From contig OMXX01000009.1 of the NCBI GenBank assembly GCA_900315105.1, forward strand, positions 1-64,000: 64,000 nucleotides of DNA, given 5' to 3'. This DNA is from an uncultured Prevotellaceae bacterium. GTDB taxonomy: Bacteria > Bacteroidota > Bacteroidia > Bacteroidales > Bacteroidaceae. Within the stretch, counting starts at the first letter, position 1. The number at the start of each line of letters is the position of its first letter. Below the pieces are notes generated by a model that did not search any database, was not told where the DNA came from, and saw nothing but the letters and a program-made list of their open reading frames with translations. Positions 15,577-25,678 of this stretch are shown here, piece by piece. A program made the translations under genes and the position numbers.

Positions 15577-18426
15577 TCAGATATACCTTGCAGTATATCC
15601 TTTCTTTTGTGCTGCAACCTCCTCTGGAGTACCAGTAGCAACTACCATACCGCCATTACGACCGCCTTCTGGTCCCATGTCTATGATATAGTCGGCAAGA
15701 CGAATGACATCAAGGTTGTGCTCAATGATGATGACGGTATTGCCCTTGTCAACAAGTTTACGGATGATCCCCATAAGGATGCGGATATCCTCAAAATGAA
15801 GTCCAGTGGTAGGCTCATCAAGTATATATAGAGTCTTGCCTGTATCACGCTTCGAGAGTTCGGTGGCAAGCTTTACACGCTGGCTCTCACCTCCAGAGAG
15901 GGTTGTTGACGGCTGTCCGAGCTTGATATATCCAAGACCGACATCCTGAAGAGTCTTTATCTTATGAAGAATATTCGGTACACTCTCAAAGAACTCCACA
16001 GCCTGATTGATGGTCATATCAAGGACATCGGCTATACTCTTTCCCTTATATCGCACCTCAAGTGTCTCACGGTTATATCGCTTTCCTTGACAGACCTCAC
16101 AAGGCACCATTACATCCGGGAGAAAATTCATCTCTACCGTCTTATATCCATTTCCTGAACACTCTTCACATCGTCCTCCCTTTACATTGAAGGAGAAACG
16201 CCCAGGCTTGTATCCACGAATCTTAGCCTCAGGAAGAGCAACGAAAAGAGAGCGAATATCTGAAAATACACCTGTATATGTAGCAGGATTAGAACGCGGA
16301 GTACGTCCGAGAGGTGTCTGGTCAACATCTACTACCTTGTCGATAAGGTCTATACCCTCTATGGATTCATAAGGCATAGGCTTCTTCAGAGAACGGTAGA
16401 AATGCTGTGAGAGGATAGGATGTAGCGTCTCGTTAATAAGCGTACTCTTTCCTGAACCCGAAACACCAGTAACGACGATGAGCTTTCCGAGAGGGAAAGA
16501 AACATCCACGTTCTTGAGATTATTGCCCGAAGCGCCATGAATGACAATAGCTGGAGGGACGTTTTTTCCTGACTTACTGGATTTTCGAGCATTTCCGGAA
16601 TTACCAAGTTTCTCCTCTGGCACAGGACGATCACGCTCAACTTCAACCTTGCGAGTTCCGTTAAGATAATCGGCTGTAATAGTATGCTGTTTTAGCATCT
16701 CCTTTGGAGTACCCTGGAATACTACTTCCCCACCCTTTCTGCCAGCCTTAGGACCAATATCCACGATATAGTCAGCAGCCATCATCATATCCTGATCATG
16801 TTCAACAACAATAACCGTATTACCGATATCGCGCAACTGTTTCAAGGAATGTATGAGTCTGTCGTTATCACGCTGATGAAGTCCGATGGAAGGCTCATCA
16901 AGAATATAGAGAACATTCACCAATTGACTGCCTATCTGAGTGGCAAGACGAATACGCTGACTCTCACCACCGGAGAGAGAGGTTGACTGACGAGAGAGAG
17001 CGAGATAGTCAAGACCGACATCAAGCATGAATTTCAGACGAGTACGGATTTCCTTGATAATCTCCGCAGCAATCCTGTTCTGTCGCTCGTCCATATGTTT
17101 CGGAGCCTCAGTCAACCAATCATAGAGTTGGTCGATATCCATATCCGCAAGTTCGCAGATATTCTTATCCCATATACGATATGAAAGAGCTTCCTTATTC
17201 AAACGATGTCCTTCACACTCAGGACACTTCACCATAGCCATGAATTGGTCAGCCCATTTCTGTGCAGAAGCGGAATCATCGTTCTCGATTACCTGACGAA
17301 GATATTTCACTACGCCCTCATATTCAGTAAAATAATCAGAACTTGTCTTGGCAATCTCCTTAGGTATCCTGACACGTTCCAGACTTCCATAGAGGACTTC
17401 ACGAAGAGCATCCTCTGGAATATCAGCAATAGGAGTCTTGGACTTACAGTCATATTTTGCAAGAAGGGCATCAATCTGCCAGAAAATCATCTGATTCTTA
17501 TATTTGCCGAGAGGGGCTATACCGCCATCATAGATAGAGAGGGAGGTGTCAGGAATGACCTTCTTCATATCAATCTGATTTATCATGCCAAGTCCTTTAC
17601 AATGAGTACAAGCACCTTCTGGGGAATTGAACGAGAAGATATTAGGAGCAGGATCCTTGTATGCTATGCCACTCGTAGGACACATCAATCGGCGAGAGAA
17701 ATACTTTACCTCGTCAGCATCCTTGTCATATATCATTATAAGGCCTTCACCCTGTCGCATGGCAATACGGATAGTATTACGAAGCCGTTCTTCATCGGTA
17801 TCCTTAACGGCAAGTTTATCTATAACAACCTCGATATTGTGGTTCTTATAACGATCCACTTTCATGCCGCTCTCCAGTTCAAGAATCTCATCATCAACAC
17901 GAACCTGAAGATACCCCTTGCGACGCATCTGCTCAAAGAGTTCGCGATAATGTCCCTTACGATTACGTACTAAGGGAGCAAGGATTATGATACGTTTACC
18001 TGCATAGTCGCGGAGAATCATCTCTGTTACCTGTTCCTCGGTGTATTTCACCATCTTCTCCCCCGACACATAGCTATAAGCCGTTCCGGCACGTGCAAAA
18101 AGCAGACGGAGATAATCATACACCTCTGTCGTTGTACCAACGGTAGAACGCGGATTGCGATTGGTTGTCTTCTGCTCAATACTGATAACTGGAGAAAGTC
18201 CCGTAATATTATCAACATCAGGACGCTCCATCCCTCCAAGGAAATTACGGGCATATGCAGAGAACGTTTCGATGTAGCGCCTTTGTCCTTCAGCAAAGAT
18301 CGTATCAAAGGCAAGAGAAGACTTACCCGAACCAGAAAGTCCGGTAATTACGCTCAACGAATAACGTGGAATCTTTACATCAATATTCTTAAGATTGTGC
18401 ACTCTGGCACCATATATTTCTATCAC
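15577..18426 (-). CDS. uvrA: excinuclease ABC subunit A
   Basis: A 949-aa protein of normal UvrA length. It shows a Walker A (GLSGSGKSS) near residues 28-36 and an ABC signature ([12 protein letters not shown]) near 483. A second Walker A (GVSGSGKST) lies near 652 and a second signature ([12 protein letters not shown]) near 842. Zinc-type CxxC pairs occur in THCKG, CPECEG and CEECSGNG. It recognises DNA damage with UvrB in nucleotide excision repair. It lies 15 bp after the T9SS-sorted gene, probably co-transcribed with it. No LexA-type box is recognisable. Confidence 0.97.
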   Translation of the reverse strand: MIEIYGARVHNLKNIDVKIPRYSLSVITGLSGSGKSSLAFDTIFAEGQRRYIETFSAYARNFLGGMERPDVDNITGLSPVISIEQKTTNRNPRSTVGTTTEVYDYLRLLFARAGTAYSYVSGEKMVKYTEEQVTEMILRDYAGKRIIILAPLVRNRKGHYRELFEQMRRKGYLQVRVDDEILELESGMKVDRYKNHNIEVVIDKLAVKDTDEERLRNTIRIAMRQGEGLIMIYDKDADEVKYFSRRLMCPTSGIAYKDPAPNIFSFNSPEGACTHCKGLGMINQIDMKKVIPDTSLSIYDGGIAPLGKYKNQMIFWQIDALLAKYDCKSKTPIADIPEDALREVLYGSLERVRIPKEIAKTSSDYFTEYEGVVKYLRQVIENDDSASAQKWADQFMAMVKCPECEGHRLNKEALSYRIWDKNICELADMDIDQLYDWLTEAPKHMDERQNRIAAEIIKEIRTRLKFMLDVGLDYLALSRQSTSLSGGESQRIRLATQIGSQLVNVLYILDEPSIGLHQRDNDRLIHSLKQLRDIGNTVIVVEHDQDMMMAADYIVDIGPKAGRKGGEVVFQGTPKEMLKQHTITADYLNGTRKVEVERDRPVPEEKLGNSGNARKSSKSGKNVPPAIVIHGASGNNLKNVDVSFPLGKLIVVTGVSGSGKSTLINETLHPILSQHFYRSLKKPMPYESIEGIDLIDKVVDVDQTPLGRTPRSNPATYTGVFSDIRSLFVALPEAKIRGYKPGRFSFNVKGGRCEECSGNGYKTVEMNFLPDVMVPCEVCQGKRYNRETLEVRYKGKSIADVLDMTINQAVEFFESVPNILHKIKTLQDVGLGYIKLGQPSTTLSGGESQRVKLATELSKRDTGKTLYILDEPTTGLHFEDIRILMGIIRKLVDKGNTVIIIEHNLDVIRLADYIIDMGPEGGRNGGMVVATGTPEEVAAQKKGYTARYI

Positions 18427-18441
18427 GACAGAATCATTATT

Positions 18442-19113
18442 TTAATTGTTCCCTGAAACAGTCTCGGTATATCCCCTGAGAAGATTAACGTCTTTCTTTA
18501 TGTTATATTTCACCCCATCGGCACCTTTTGCCTGAACATGAACATAATACACGCCATCCTTGACGTCTTTTCCGTTGAATGTTCCGTTCCACTCACCAGC
18601 AGGATCAGTCCATTCATAAAGCTTCTGTCCCCATCGGTTATATATAGTTGCCTTGAACTCCACTATTGACTGATACCCTTCCTTAGCCTTATATGTATCA
18701 TTATGCCCGTCACCATTAGGCGAGAAGGCATTGGGGAATTCCAGTTTGCTGGATTTTACAGTAATACTAATAGGATCAGATATAAATTCCCCACCATCAG
18801 GAAAAGAAACAAAGAGACAAATAAGATGTGTTCCGGCTTCTGTAAACGTGAAGTCGGTATTTTCCTCATGACGAAGAAGATAATGCTGACCTTCTACGAT
18901 TTCATTTTTATAGAAGCGCCATTCAAAATAGCCATCATGATTATCGCTACCAGATACGAAACGCACCTTGAGAGGGGCAGAGCCTTCGTAACTCGTACTC
19001 TGTACCTCACCATCCTCGGTGGTAATCTCTGCATATGGAGATATCTCCTGCGCAGTCATCTGTGGTATTACAGTTAAGAGCAGCAAAGATAAAATCAAAA
19101 AAAACTTTTTCAT
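18442..19113 (-). CDS. T9SS type B sorting domain protein (gliding-motility C-terminal domain)
   Basis: A 223-aa protein with a signal peptide (MKKFFLILSLLLLTVIPQ). A PKD/Ig-like region spans about 25-125. The C-terminal CHU_C/type B sorting domain shows FPNAFSPNGDGHNDTY, IYNRWGQKLYEW and GVYYVHVQAKG. The family is exported by the type IX secretion system and usually surface-attached. I chose the start at MKKFF (19113) because the longer ORF adds a non-hydrophobic head before the signal peptide. It is unusually short, with one Ig-like unit only, and precedes uvrA by 15 bp. Confidence 0.88.
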   Translation of the reverse strand: MKKFFLILSLLLLTVIPQMTAQEISPYAEITTEDGEVQSTSYEGSAPLKVRFVSGSDNHDGYFEWRFYKNEIVEGQHYLLRHEENTDFTFTEAGTHLICLFVSFPDGGEFISDPISITVKSSKLEFPNAFSPNGDGHNDTYKAKEGYQSIVEFKATIYNRWGQKLYEWTDPAGEWNGTFNGKDVKDGVYYVHVQAKGADGVKYNIKKDVNLLRGYTETVSGNN

Positions 19114-19144
19114 ATATGAAATAACGCAAAATTTACCGAAATAT

Positions 19145-19176
19145 GTTGATTTATACCGAAAAAATTCGTATTTTTG
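19145..19176 (+). promoter_or_regulatory. Bacteroidetes-type promoter
   Basis: GTTG at 19145-19148, a 20-bp spacer and TATTTTTG at 19169-19176. It drives the LysM gene at 19204. Confidence 0.7.
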
Positions 19177-19203
19177 CATCGTAAATAGAAATTCAACACT
19201 AAA

Positions 19204-20547
19204 ATGAGCAAAAAAAACTACATAGTCTTACTTTTAGCAGTCTTGTTTGCCTTCTGTCTGGATGCTGACGCACAACAACAGATACAGACAGTCCACAAGG
19301 TTAAGAAACGCGAAACAATCTACGGCATAGCCCGCGACTATAACATAACAATAGAGGAACTAATAGGTGCTAATCCTGAGATGCTGCAGCCTGGCTACGC
19401 ACTCAAGAAAGGCTCTACCATAAACATACCATTCCCACAACAGCAGCAACAGCAACTTGCGGAAACAGCTCCTGCCGTTCCTATAAAACACAGTATCGAC
19501 ATCGGTGTTATGCTTCCCCTTCACAATGTGGATGGCGATGGTCGCAGAATGATTGAATACTACCGCGGCTTGCTTATGGCTGTAGAAAAACTAAAGGCTG
19601 ACGGTATCAGCATCAACGTAAGAGCATGGAACGTATCTCAGACTGATGATATCAACTCTACCCTACTCCAACAGGGAGCAGATCAATCCGATATAATCTT
19701 CGGTCCTCTGTATTCAAAACAAGTAAAGGCTCTTGGTGATTTCTGCAAGAAGAACAAGATACGCATGGTAATCCCATTCTCCATCAATGGCGACGAGGTG
19801 AACCGTAATGAGTTCATCTATCAGGTTTATCAGCCTATGGAAACGTTCTATCAAAAGAGCATCACTTCATTTATCGACCGTTTCAGCAACTGTCACCCTA
19901 TCATCATAGACTGCAACGACTCCACATCAAACAAGGGTACATTCACCTATGCCCTTCGCAAGAAATTGGAAGAGAAAGGCATACAATACAGTATCACAAA
20001 TCTGCGTTCCAACTTAGAAATGTTCGAGAAAGCTTTCTCCACAACAAAAAGAAACGTAGTGATACTCAACACAGGCAGATCTCCTGAACTTACCCAGACG
20101 ATGCACAAGCTCGATGCCCTTCTTGCCCATTCTCCTGGATACATGATTTCCATGTTCGGATATACAGAATGGCAGATGTACGAGAAATACAATCAGAACC
20201 AAACATTCTTCCACAAATACGATGTATATATCCCATCCTCTTATTTCTTCAATGAGCAGTCGGGCTACATACAGAGTTTCCAACGCGCATACAAGACAAA
20301 GTTTGGTGCGGATATGATGAATGCACTCCCTCATTTTGCCCTCACAGGATATGACCAAGGTGTGTTCTTCATCGGTGGTGTGTATAAGTTCAAGGGACAA
20401 TTCTATGGAGCAAGGAATCAGATATACAACACATCGCTCCAAACTCCATACCATTTCAGCAAGACGCCAAACGGAGGTTTCCGTAACGAGGCATACCTTT
20501 TGGTTCACTATCAGACAAACGGCGGTATAGAGACTATCAGCTATTAA
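19204..20547 (+). CDS. LysM domain / periplasmic-binding-fold protein
   Basis: A 447-aa exported protein with a signal peptide (AVLFAFCLDADA, cleavage near residue 24). One LysM domain follows at about 28-77 (HKVKKRETIYGIARDYNITI then IEELIGANP) and a Gln-rich linker. The rest (95-447) has a type 1 periplasmic-binding fold (HSIDIGVMLPLHNVDGDG, IIFGPLYSKQVKAL). LysM should bind peptidoglycan. The binding domain may be structural rather than for transport, since no transporter is nearby. It is followed 16 bp later by a PorT-family barrel gene. Confidence 0.88.
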   Translation: MSKKNYIVLLLAVLFAFCLDADAQQQIQTVHKVKKRETIYGIARDYNITIEELIGANPEMLQPGYALKKGSTINIPFPQQQQQQLAETAPAVPIKHSIDIGVMLPLHNVDGDGRRMIEYYRGLLMAVEKLKADGISINVRAWNVSQTDDINSTLLQQGADQSDIIFGPLYSKQVKALGDFCKKNKIRMVIPFSINGDEVNRNEFIYQVYQPMETFYQKSITSFIDRFSNCHPIIIDCNDSTSNKGTFTYALRKKLEEKGIQYSITNLRSNLEMFEKAFSTTKRNVVILNTGRSPELTQTMHKLDALLAHSPGYMISMFGYTEWQMYEKYNQNQTFFHKYDVYIPSSYFFNEQSGYIQSFQRAYKTKFGADMMNALPHFALTGYDQGVFFIGGVYKFKGQFYGARNQIYNTSLQTPYHFSKTPNGGFRNEAYLLVHYQTNGGIETISY

Positions 20548-20563
20548 AGCGTAAAGTAAGATT

Positions 20564-21319
20564 ATGAAAAAAAAATACGCACTCATACTCTTATGCCTTG
20601 CCCCAATATGGGTACTGGCACAGGTAGGTGAGCACCGAAACCAGTTTGCCGTAGGCTTTCAAGGAGGCTACAACTTCAATAAAGTTGATTTCGTACCGAG
20701 GGTGAACCTGGGCACGCACATGGGACTTACCGGAGGACTGGTAGCAAGATATACCTGCGAAAAATATTTCAAGACGATATGCTCCGTACAAATGGAGTTC
20801 AACTACTCACAACTCGGTTGGAAGGAAGATATCACCGACGCAGAAAAAAAGCCCGTACCTTGCACCACAAACCAAGATGAAAGCGAAAAGTTCAAGCATA
20901 CCATAAACTATTTTCAAGTACCCATACTCGCCCATCTGGCATGGGGAAAGGAAAAGAAAGGCTTAAACTTCTTCTTCAACGCAGGTCCTGTACTCGGTTT
21001 CCTTGTGAATAATGATATAGACAAAAACTTCACTTATGAGACAGCTAACCTTGAAAGAAGAGGCTATCAAAGCAAGGACCAAGAGAAAATAAAAAAACAA
21101 CTCAAAGAAAAAGAGCAAAAGCCAAAGAATAAATTCGATTATGGAATTGCGGCAGGTATAGGTATAGAACTACATATCAAACCCATAGGAAGATTCCAGG
21201 TTGAAGGGCGATATTACTATGGTCTCGGTAATCTCTATGGAGACAGCAAACTCGATTGTTTCAGTCGTTCTGCTCACCAAACCATCATATTGCGTGGAGC
21301 ATACCTAATTGACATATAA
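20564..21319 (+). CDS. PorT-family outer-membrane beta-barrel protein
   Basis: A 251-aa protein with a signal peptide (MKKKYALILLCLAPIWVLAQ). Alternating strands follow, starting FAVGFQGGYNFNKVDF, then VQMEFNYSQLGWKED and FQVEGRYYYGLGNLYGD, the pattern of small outer-membrane barrels of the PorT group. A highly charged loop (DQEKIKKQLKEKEQKPKNK) lies near 170-192. PorT itself is linked to type IX secretion, but many family members are not. It forms an operon with the LysM gene. Confidence 0.85.
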   Translation: MKKKYALILLCLAPIWVLAQVGEHRNQFAVGFQGGYNFNKVDFVPRVNLGTHMGLTGGLVARYTCEKYFKTICSVQMEFNYSQLGWKEDITDAEKKPVPCTTNQDESEKFKHTINYFQVPILAHLAWGKEKKGLNFFFNAGPVLGFLVNNDIDKNFTYETANLERRGYQSKDQEKIKKQLKEKEQKPKNKFDYGIAAGIGIELHIKPIGRFQVEGRYYYGLGNLYGDSKLDCFSRSAHQTIILRGAYLIDI

Positions 21320-21418
21320 ATGTGACGTTTTTGAGTATTATATATTGATATATATCAAGCGAGAAAAAGTTTTCTCTATTTTTCGCTCTGAAAATTTTTC
21401 TATCTCAGAAATAATAAC

Positions 21419-21426
21419 TACCTTTG
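21419..21426 (+). promoter_or_regulatory. -7 element of the tRNA-Lys pair
   Basis: TACCTTTG matches TAnnTTTG, about 33 bp before the first tRNA. The upstream TTTG is not clear. Confidence 0.65.
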
Positions 21427-21458
21427 CACCGCAATTCAGAAACGAAGTACAAAAACAA

Positions 21459-21531
21459 GCACCCTTAGCTCAGTTGGTAGAGCACCTGACTCTTAATCAG
21501 GGTGTCCAGAGTTCGAGCCTCTGAGGGTGTA
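21459..21531 (+). tRNA. tRNA-Lys (CTT anticodon)
   Basis: A complete 73-nt cloverleaf. The acceptor GCACCCT pairs with AGGGTGT (one G-U), the D arm is GCTC/GAGC, the anticodon arm is CCTGA/TCAGG with loop CTCTTAA, and the T arm is CAGAG-TTCGAGC-CTCTG. The discriminator is A and CCA is not encoded. Confidence 0.97.
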
Positions 21532-21560
21532 CTTCTTTCGGAATTTGCAGCATAAATGTT

Positions 21561-21633
21561 GCACCCTTAGCTCAGTTGGTAGAGCACCTGACTCTTAATC
21601 AGGGTGTCCAGAGTTCGAGCCTCTGAGGGTGTA
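21561..21633 (+). tRNA. tRNA-Lys (CTT anticodon), second identical copy
   Basis: Identical in all 73 positions to 21459-21531 and 29 bp after it. Both are probably on one precursor that ends at the terminator 21644-21673. Confidence 0.97.
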
Positions 21634-21643
21634 CTTCAAGAAG

Positions 21644-21673
21644 TCCTAATCAATTTTTGATTAGGATTTTTTG
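21644..21673 (+). terminator. terminator of the tRNA pair
   Basis: A 9-bp stem pairs TCCTAATCA (21644-21652) with TGATTAGGA (21658-21666), then six T. Its T tract overlaps the -33 element of the next promoter. Confidence 0.85.
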
Positions 21674-21700
21674 TTTTCTCATGAAAAATAACTACCTTTG
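21670..21700 (+). promoter_or_regulatory. promoter of the alcohol dehydrogenase gene
   Basis: TTTG at 21670-21673, a 19-bp spacer and TACCTTTG at 21693-21700. The start codon is at 21727. Confidence 0.8.
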
Positions 21701-21726
21701 CAATACTAACCCCAAAATCAAGACAA

Positions 21727-22905
21727 ATGAACAACTTTGTTTTTCAAAGTCCAACAGAATTCGTATTCGGACGTGACACCGAGAACCAATGCGGCAACCT
21801 TTGTAAGACATACGGAGCTATAAAGGTCATGATAGTTATAGGTGGCGGTAGTGCTCGTAAGAGTGGATTGTTGGCACGTGTGCAAGACTCCTTAAGTAAG
21901 TCAGACATTCCCTATTGTCTTCTCGAAGGCATCAAGCCTAATCCAGAAGACACCAAGGTATATGAAGGCATAAAACTCGCACGTAAGGAGAAAGTCAATT
22001 TCATCCTTCCTGTTGGTGGCGGTAGCGTTATCGACACGGCAAAAGCGATAAGTGCAGGCTTCAACTACGACGGTGATTTCTGGGATTTCTATTGCGGAAA
22101 GAATAACGTAGAGAACTACCCTAACGTACTCCCTATTGGTGTCGTTCTCACCATTCCTGCAGCAGGAAGCGAGGCTTCAGGCAACACCGTAATCACCAAA
22201 ACCGATGGAATGTTCAAGCTATCCATCCGTACCAAAGCATTATTGCGCCCTAAGTTCGCCATAATGAACCCGGAACTCACCATGACCTTGCCGCCATATC
22301 AGACTGCCGCAGGTATCGTAGATATGATGGTTCACACCATGGAGCGTTACTTCTCCCCCACTCCTGGCTGTGAAGCAACAGATCGTCTCTGTGAAGCAGT
22401 ACTCATCAGTTGTATAAATGAAGGACCGAAGGTTATAGCTAATCCCAATGACTATGAAGCACGTGCAAATATCATGTGGCTCGGTACTATGGCACACAAC
22501 GGTATCTGCGGTGTTGGACGTATAGAGGACTGGGCAAGTCATCACATGGAGCATGAGATTAGTGCGATATATGGTGTTACCCATGGTGCAGGTCTAAGCG
22601 TCGTGGTTCCTGCATGGATGACATTTGTAATGAGAAAGGACGCTTCTAAGATAGCACAATTCGCCCGACGGGTGTTCGGAATTGAAGGTATCGATGACGT
22701 TTCCGTTGCATCCGAAGGTATAAATCGTCTCAAGGCATTTTGGAAATCTCTCGGCATGCCAGTAACGATGAAGGAACTTGGAATAGATAATCCCGACATC
22801 GATACACTTGTTGCCAAACTCCGCGGAAACAAAGGTGATAAGATTGGCGGATATGTCAGTCTTTCAATGGACGACTGCAAGGATATCTACAAGCTTTGCC
22901 AATAA
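21727..22905 (+). CDS. iron-containing alcohol dehydrogenase (butanol dehydrogenase/YqhD type)
   Basis: A 392-aa cytosolic enzyme of normal length. GGGSVIDTAKAIS binds the NAD(P) cofactor. The metal-site histidines lie in DMMVHTMERY and HHMEHEISAIYGVTHGAGL. It reduces aldehydes or ketones with NAD(P)H. It is closest in style to the BDH/YqhD group that detoxifies aldehydes, but the substrate cannot be read from sequence. It is monocistronic, between its own promoter and the terminator at 22931. Confidence 0.93.
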   Translation: MNNFVFQSPTEFVFGRDTENQCGNLCKTYGAIKVMIVIGGGSARKSGLLARVQDSLSKSDIPYCLLEGIKPNPEDTKVYEGIKLARKEKVNFILPVGGGSVIDTAKAISAGFNYDGDFWDFYCGKNNVENYPNVLPIGVVLTIPAAGSEASGNTVITKTDGMFKLSIRTKALLRPKFAIMNPELTMTLPPYQTAAGIVDMMVHTMERYFSPTPGCEATDRLCEAVLISCINEGPKVIANPNDYEARANIMWLGTMAHNGICGVGRIEDWASHHMEHEISAIYGVTHGAGLSVVVPAWMTFVMRKDASKIAQFARRVFGIEGIDDVSVASEGINRLKAFWKSLGMPVTMKELGIDNPDIDTLVAKLRGNKGDKIGGYVSLSMDDCKDIYKLCQ

Positions 22906-22930
22906 ATACACTTGCGAAGAGAAAAACAAT

Positions 22931-22980
22931 AATACCGCTTATGGCAGTTCATAAAGAACCTTTCCATAAGCGGTATTTTT
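22931..22980 (+). terminator. rho-independent terminator
   Basis: A 14-bp stem pairs AATACCGCTTATGG (22931-22944) with CCATAAGCGGTATT (22964-22977), followed by T. It lies between convergent genes. Confidence 0.9.
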
Positions 22981-22997
22981 TACATATTTCACACAAA

Positions 22998-23534
22998 TCA
23001 GTTACTACCTGTTGCCTGTTTCATTCCCTCGAAGAATTTCTGCTGCAATTGTTGTGCAAGCTGGTTGTCAGGGTTGATTTTCAAGGCTTTCTCGTAGTTC
23101 TGCATCACAATCAAGTAGTAACGCTGACCATTCACGGCTGGGTTTTGCAATATACGTACCATATAGAGGAATCCACGCAGAGTACATACATCAGATTGGT
23201 CTGCACCTTTCATCTGCTCCATCTTATTGATGGTCTGCTCGGAATCTTTCAACAAATTCTCGGTCTGCTCTGCTTGAGGATTTGCTACAGAGAAACTGAG
23301 ACTTTGTAGTGCCATCTGATACTTAGGCTGAATACTGTCAGGGAACATAGCATCAATACGCTTAAGCTCTGCTATGCAGTTAAGAGTAGCTTCCGGTGTC
23401 TGCTGTTGAAGCTTGCTGAGCGACTGTCCTATGAGAGCCTGCATCTGTGCTGACTCCTGAGCATTGATACTAACACTTGCCATCAAGCAAAGAGCGATGG
23501 CGAAAACACAATTCTTAAAAGTTTGAAATGTCAT
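22998..23534 (-). CDS. secreted TPR-like protein
   Basis: A 178-aa protein with a signal peptide (FAIALCLMASVSINAQ). The helical body ends with a TPR-type unit (NYEKALKINPDNQLAQQLQQ). It is likely periplasmic. I chose the start at MTFQTFKNC (23534), which overlaps the TonB receptor gene by 20 bp and implies coupled translation; the longer ORF adds nine residues ahead of it. It is the last gene of a four-gene operon with two TPR proteins, a LytTR regulator and a TonB receptor. Confidence 0.82.
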   Translation of the reverse strand: MTFQTFKNCVFAIALCLMASVSINAQESAQMQALIGQSLSKLQQQTPEATLNCIAELKRIDAMFPDSIQPKYQMALQSLSFSVANPQAEQTENLLKDSEQTINKMEQMKGADQSDVCTLRGFLYMVRILQNPAVNGQRYYLIVMQNYEKALKINPDNQLAQQLQQKFFEGMKQATGSN

Positions 23535-25566
23535 AAGCTTTATTATTTTTAAGTGAAACAAATATGCCGATATAGAAGAAACGGTCTCGATTTGCTTTTA
23601 CCGTTGTGCCGTCAGGATTGTAACGGAAGATATTAGTACGACCAAAGATATTGTTCAACGATGTATAAACGATGATCTTCGGACTTACAAGCCATGTGAT
23701 ATTAGCATCTACGCTGTTATAATGCGGAGTTGTACCGATAGGGTATTTCCTTCCGCTGGCATACGACTCCGACAATCCGATAATTGTTTTGCCGATGTTG
23801 TATTTTAAGGTCATGCGGACATTATGACGCGATACATAATCGGGAGTACGCAATGCCGTATAGTCGAGATATAGACGTTCTGAGTCATTGAAAGAATAAG
23901 AGAGCGTGCTTGTTAGATTCTTTATAAGCGAGTGATTTTCAATGAATACATCCACGCCTTTACTTGTCCCATAACCATCAGCTGTATATAAGCCATTTGC
24001 GATAAGAGGGAGATTATGATATTTCTTGTAATATGGCTCTATACGCAATAGTGTATTTCTGATTTCATACTGCATGCTGAGTATGGCATGGTTGGCTGTA
24101 CTCTGTGACAAGTTCTTTCCACTCATCACTATACAGTCATCATCTGCCGTCTGACTGTATCTTCCCAGCATAGCCGATAGCTGGAAGTGCTTGTCTGGCA
24201 CATAACTCAGTGTGGCGCGAGGCATCAGCAACCAACCACCGTCATAACTTGCATTCTCAACCCTCGCAGAGAGGTTCAGAAATAGTTTTGGCACAATTCT
24301 CAGTTGGGCATCAGTATGTACAGCAAGAAGGTTATAGTCAAGACAGTAATGACTGTTGTCATATCTTTTCGTGCTGTGTCGAAGATAATCCTCCACACCA
24401 GCTGACATCTTCAGAACAGAGGAATATACCTTACGAACCTCCGCTTTCAGATGTATCTCATTACGGAAGTTGTGATAATGGTCGCCACATATCTGCGCAT
24501 CGTCAATGTCATTTATAACAGAAGAATTGGCAATACCCGTAAACAGACTGTAACCTCGTCCAATGTTGCTTTTGAGCGTAGCATTAGCATAAATGTTATG
24601 CTCTTTGAGAGATAGACCACGATCATCAATATGCTGACCTAAGGAAGTATAGTCATATCCTATATATGATTTAAGAACGGAAGCTGATGATAATTCAGCC
24701 TTATACTGCGCCTCACCAGATAGTTTTCTATATGGTCGTGTCCAATTTATACGGTCAGGAAACAATGCATCGTAAAGTCCCATGCTTGTGTAATCTGCAT
24801 TAAACGACAGACTACTTGACGAGAAAGCCTTCGTTCCACCAATATTCCAGTCAACAAGCGATGCACTCACGCCCAGTTTGTCACCTGTCGCCACATCGGT
24901 GGTTTCCATAGGCAACACAGAAGACAAAGCCTGTCCGTATTCACCACCATAGCCGCCAAGCGAAAAATTGATACCCTTGAACAGGAACGGAGAGAAACGG
25001 CCGCGTACAGCATTATTCTCTATGTTTGTAGAATAAGGAACGAGTACATGCATACCATTGATGAACGTCTGGCATTCGTCGCTCTCGCCTCCACGTACAT
25101 ACAACTTGCCATTCTCACCTACTTTCTGTGTTCCTGGCAAAGTTTGTAATGCTGCCACAATGTCGCCACATGAATTGCCCGACATCACAACATCTAGCGC
25201 ATCCATAGTCTTGAAGTTATCACTCTTGCCAAAGCTGTATGTACTGGCAGTAACAACCACCTCGTTTATCGTCGTAGCCTGTTCGCGCATACGGATAAGA
25301 AGGTTCTGTGATTCTGTTGTAGTCAGCACCGCATCTTCAAAACCGATAAATGTCGCCTTGACGGACAACTCGCCCGTTTTACTGGTAGCGAATTCGAATC
25401 TGCCAAGTGAATCCGTAAGGCATCCGTCTATCGTACCTATTATAAATACATTGGCACCTGCCATTGGTTCCCGTCCGTCGGTAACGACACCGGAAATAAC
25501 TGTCTGACTCATCGCATGACAAGCGACAAGCAACATGATAATGATATGTGTAAGTCGATGTTTCAT
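23515..25566 (-). CDS. TonB-dependent outer-membrane receptor
   Basis: A 683-aa protein with a signal peptide (IIIMLLVACHAMSQ). A carboxypeptidase-like domain spans about 22-95 (ISGVVTDGREPMAGANVFII), the plug lies near 110-220 (LYVRGGESDECQTFINGMHV), and a barrel ends in a Phe-containing strand. I chose MKHRLTHI (25566) as start; the longer ORF adds a non-hydrophobic head. The lone partner genes are TPR and LytTR, with no SusD. The ligand is unknown; co-transcription with a LytTR regulator suggests a sensing or peptide-related role, by inference only. Confidence 0.9.
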   Translation of the reverse strand: MKHRLTHIIIMLLVACHAMSQTVISGVVTDGREPMAGANVFIIGTIDGCLTDSLGRFEFATSKTGELSVKATFIGFEDAVLTTTESQNLLIRMREQATTINEVVVTASTYSFGKSDNFKTMDALDVVMSGNSCGDIVAALQTLPGTQKVGENGKLYVRGGESDECQTFINGMHVLVPYSTNIENNAVRGRFSPFLFKGINFSLGGYGGEYGQALSSVLPMETTDVATGDKLGVSASLVDWNIGGTKAFSSSSLSFNADYTSMGLYDALFPDRINWTRPYRKLSGEAQYKAELSSASVLKSYIGYDYTSLGQHIDDRGLSLKEHNIYANATLKSNIGRGYSLFTGIANSSVINDIDDAQICGDHYHNFRNEIHLKAEVRKVYSSVLKMSAGVEDYLRHSTKRYDNSHYCLDYNLLAVHTDAQLRIVPKLFLNLSARVENASYDGGWLLMPRATLSYVPDKHFQLSAMLGRYSQTADDDCIVMSGKNLSQSTANHAILSMQYEIRNTLLRIEPYYKKYHNLPLIANGLYTADGYGTSKGVDVFIENHSLIKNLTSTLSYSFNDSERLYLDYTALRTPDYVSRHNVRMTLKYNIGKTIIGLSESYASGRKYPIGTTPHYNSVDANITWLVSPKIIVYTSLNNIFGRTNIFRYNPDGTTVKANRDRFFYIGIFVSLKNNKAYDISNF

Positions 25567-25678
25567 GCTGCAAAGATACGACGGTATTCTGATACCGCCA
25601 AATATCTTTGACAGACAACAAGAAATGCTGACAGACAACTAATCTGCCAGACGAATGACTATAAAATAGGACGAAATA

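Noticed and set aside
21459..21633. Tandem identical tRNA-Lys genes as an integration site
   Set aside because: The two copies are complete and 29 bp apart with no integrase or element between; ordinary tandem duplication explains them.
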